A stretch of DNA of 64,000 nucleotides from positions 15,165,001-15,229,000 of the forward strand of contig JAVTVX010000031.1 of the NCBI GenBank assembly GCA_033439265.1, written 5' to 3'. Positions 62,001 through 64,000 of the stretch are shown here, piece after piece (within the stretch, counting starts at the first letter, position 1; each line of letters starts with the position of its first letter). Under the pieces are notes generated by a model, which was not told the origin of the DNA, did no database searches, and saw nothing but the letters and a program-made list of their open reading frames with translations. This stretch comes from Dillenia suffruticosa. Taxonomy: Eukaryota > Streptophyta > Magnoliopsida > Dilleniales > Dilleniaceae. Position numbers and translations under genes: made by a program.

Positions 62001-62970
62001 GAGGGCTTTTCTGGAAAGAATTGGCTTCTCCTTGTCACCAGAAAAAATAATTGTATCATGTACTAACATTAACTAAGAATTTCTTCTATCTTACTGAAAA
62101 CCCTTTAGTGAACCCAATATTGCAGCCCTAGTAATGATGCTACATAGCATGTCCATCACTCAAATGAAATGGAAAAGGTGATAAGGGATCACGTTGCTTA
62201 AGACCTCTTGAAGCCTGTAGGTGTTTCATTTAGCAAAGCTGAAAAAAGGGTCTTGGGAGACATTTCTTAATCCATCCCCCCCCCCCAAAATAAAAAAGAG
62301 AGGTAAAAGCTGTTCTCTATAAGACATACAATAGAAGCACACAAGAGATGTGATTATGCTCTTTCTCTATATTCAGCTTACAAATCACCCCTCTACCGTC
62401 CACCCTCAAATGTACATGCACCAAGTGGTTTGTTATGAAAGCCACATCTAGAATTTCCTTCACTCCGTGAAAGCATGTTAAAACCTGCCAACTACCTTTT
62501 CGATTGTCATCTTAACCATCTGGTCAACACCTCTGAGCTATGGATACTCACGACTTAACTTATGGGAAACCGTCTTTTATTTTAGTTACCCCTGCTTTCT
62601 TTGGGATGGACACATGAAAGGTTCAGTTATAGCTCTCACTCTCTAGAAGCATAAAAAGTTCATCACATCATACAAGCAACATGTGCATGTTTTCACCATC
62701 TTTCCTTCTTTTTTTTTTGGGTTCATTTAGATTTGATTTTCATGCGTGCTGTTATTTTGGTTTTGAAATTACTTCTAGATATGCATTTTTTTCCTGATGG
62801 ATAGTTCTACATATTTATCAATGTAGGATTATTTGTCATTTTATACCGAGGTCATATTATGTTAAGTGACATTTCTAATTGTTCTACAGATTGGATTTCT
62901 TTATTTGAGATATGCTGCAGACCCGAAGACTTTATGGGGTTGGTTCGAACCATATGTCAAAGATGATGAG
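59085..62970 (+). CDS. PRP38B: Pre-mRNA-splicing factor 38 (PRP38 family, 38B-like), 5' part
   Basis: Coding exons 59085-59372 (96 codons, phase 0) and 62890-62970 (27 codons, phase 0), joined by a 3517-bp GT-AG intron. The protein start shows the PRP38 domain: KVLCMNILSSDYFKELYRLK, WMTGNCRG, LLYKFFTMKLTVKQM, then IGFLYLRYAADPKTLWGWFEPY. PRP38 proteins act in the nucleus in spliceosome activation. Plant 38B-type members add a C-terminal Arg/Ser-rich tail, which should lie beyond the right edge; I find no third coding exon before 64000. The start codon is the first ATG of the family N-terminus, in a good context (AATAATGGA). The intron holds a SINE and an antisense LINE remnant. The 90-base leader after the UTR intron has no long upstream frame. 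Confidence 0.93.
60234..60414 (+). mobile_element. Au-like SINE with 19-bp target duplication
   Basis: 181-bp tRNA-derived SINE in the PRP38 intron. The A-box region is TTGGCGCAACGGTTGAGTTG and the B box GGTCACGGGTTCGAGGC. The body has the family words GTGGAAACAGC and AAGGCTGCGTACA. It is flanked by a perfect 19-bp direct repeat (AATGTAAGAAACAGTTTGT at 60215-60233 and 60415-60433). The A and B boxes are RNA polymerase III promoter elements; the copy depends on LINE enzymes for movement. Confidence 0.92.
60951..62490 (-). mobile_element. L1-type LINE remnant, antisense in PRP38 intron
   Basis: Minus-strand reading gives, from right to left, VICKLNIEKEHNHI (RT block, about 62370-62430), GLKQRDPLSPF (62173-62205), VHDTIIFSGD (the FADD-box position, about 62036-62070), ILGCRITSLPFPLLG (about 61865-61915), and a C-terminal region ending in the 95-codon frame 60951-61238 (VVFRMVWREKNMRVL). 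The order matches plant L1 reverse transcriptase. The catalytic FADD is degraded and stops are frequent, so it is dead. Ends are approximate; endonuclease and ORF1 were not found. Confidence 0.8.
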
Positions 62971-64000
62971 GTAATCTTTGTGGATGTTTGCAATAGCTCA
63001 TTTAATTTGCATATTTTAACAGCCTTATAACTACGTGGTGAAATATATGACTCCTTTCACTTGATTCTTTTTTGCTTTTTATTGAGGAAGGCGGAGGAGC
63101 AATTGAATTGCCACTTGTCCATATATTGGTGAAAGGTTTGACTTGAAAATATTAAGTATGATAAAATTGGTATCAGAAAATGCCTGCGTTGAATGGATCC
63201 CTCATATAAGAACTCATCTACAAATCTTAGAGCCTTGTTTTCCTCGCTCGCATATAACGCTTCATTCTACCCAAACAATCTCACTAGAAGCTCCAGAACC
63301 TCTTCCTTTCTGTGCTGTCCATTGTCCTCATTACATGTAATGGCTGTTTCTGTTATCTGGCTTGAAAATATAATGCTCTTGGAAGTCAGATATCCCCATT
63401 CACAAGTGGAGTCAAGCCGATTATGCATATTTAGAGTTTTGTGAGAAATGACTGTTAGAACCCTCTTGCATCCAGAAAGTGCTGTATCACCTAAAATCTC
63501 TCTTCCCCTTTTTCGTCACCTTCACCTTTGTTATCCTTAGGAAACTTGTAAGAACCTTCCTATGAGTTATTTGCCACCACTTCCCCATCTAACTGGAACA
63601 ACCAACTGCAACTTTCAAGAAAAATTTAATTTGAATACATGTTTTTAGTTCCTTACACAGAGAAAATAGGTGGTGTCCTGGTGAGAAGAAAATCTTCCCT
63701 GTTACTAATAGTCATTGCCCCATAAGAATGCTGAAATTGAATTGCAAATAAAGCACAAAAACTTTTGAAACCTCACCTTCGTGATGTTCCATAGGTAGAC
63801 CTTATTGGAGAGTGCTTCACCTGGCTTCATCTGTAGGAAATCATTTGTCTATCCACATGGAGGGTTGAAGTTGAGACGTAAAGCCTTATGGTTATATGGA
63901 ATTCAAATTTCTAAATGAGGGTAGCCAAAATAAGAGTTGGATGATGAAGCAACCCTAGAAAACATCACAGAATCATGGGATCTAGATCCTATGATCCAAC
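62971..64000 (+). other. PRP38 intron sequence to the right edge, no gene seen
   Basis: Begins with the donor GTAATC after the second coding exon. Both open frames here (63143-63340 and 63193-63444) lack known motifs and splice context. The next coding exon of PRP38 is expected outside the window. Confidence 0.65.

Noticed and set aside
63160-63175. TTGGTATCAGAAA as a retrotransposon primer site
   Set aside because: Incomplete match to the tRNA-iMet site and no LTR end next to it.

Overview
The window is nuclear DNA from a flowering plant, most likely a eudicot. It has plant-type exon/intron genes with GT-AG introns, a cysteine-rich receptor-like kinase (CRK, two DUF26 domains), plant LTR retrotransposons primed by initiator tRNA-Met, and a tRNA-derived Au-like SINE. 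I cannot name the species. About two thirds of the sequence is retrotransposon.

Layout. (1) 1-17717: a pile of one chromodomain-bearing Ty3/gypsy family with ~2.5-2.6 kb LTRs. Element A (minus strand, cut by the left edge) ends head-to-head in the truncated 5' LTR of element B (plus). B carries frameshifted gag and pol. Its 3' LTR runs by a 4-bp microhomology into the pol of a 5'-deleted copy C, which ends in a full LTR with an extra 86-bp copy of its terminus. (2) 17718-37674: first copy of a tandem segmental duplication. It holds CRK copy 1 (transmembrane and kinase exons only), whose last exon is split by an almost pristine Ty1/copia element (19485-26735, 1335-aa intact polyprotein, LTRs differing at 1 of 430 sites, TAAAC target duplication). 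Its 3' flank and a decayed Tat-like gypsy element follow, with a solo gypsy LTR nested inside. (3) 37675-42369: the complete seven-exon CRK copy 2 (650 aa) and its upstream region. (4) 42370-57108: second copy of the downstream flank and the Tat-like element, with its own solo gypsy LTR (44253-46762) and another solo LTR of a different family (54536-56802) inside the Tat 5' LTR. (5) 57109-64000: a cluster of perfect palindromes, then the 5' part of a PRP38-family splicing-factor gene. Its second coding-region intron holds an L1-type LINE remnant and a SINE with a perfect 19-bp target duplication.

How it fits together. Only CRK copy 2 (a membrane receptor kinase) and the PRP38 gene (pre-mRNA splicing) look like working host genes. 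The insertions give a relative timeline: Tat-like insertion, then tandem duplication of the CRK+Tat block, then private gypsy insertions that collapsed to solo LTRs and the gypsy pile-up in CRK copy 1 intron 1, and the copia insertion into CRK copy 1, probably very recent. The most unusual single observation is a 191-bp intron-like GT-AG segment at the gag/pol boundary of gypsy element B. Removing it would fuse gag and protease in frame.
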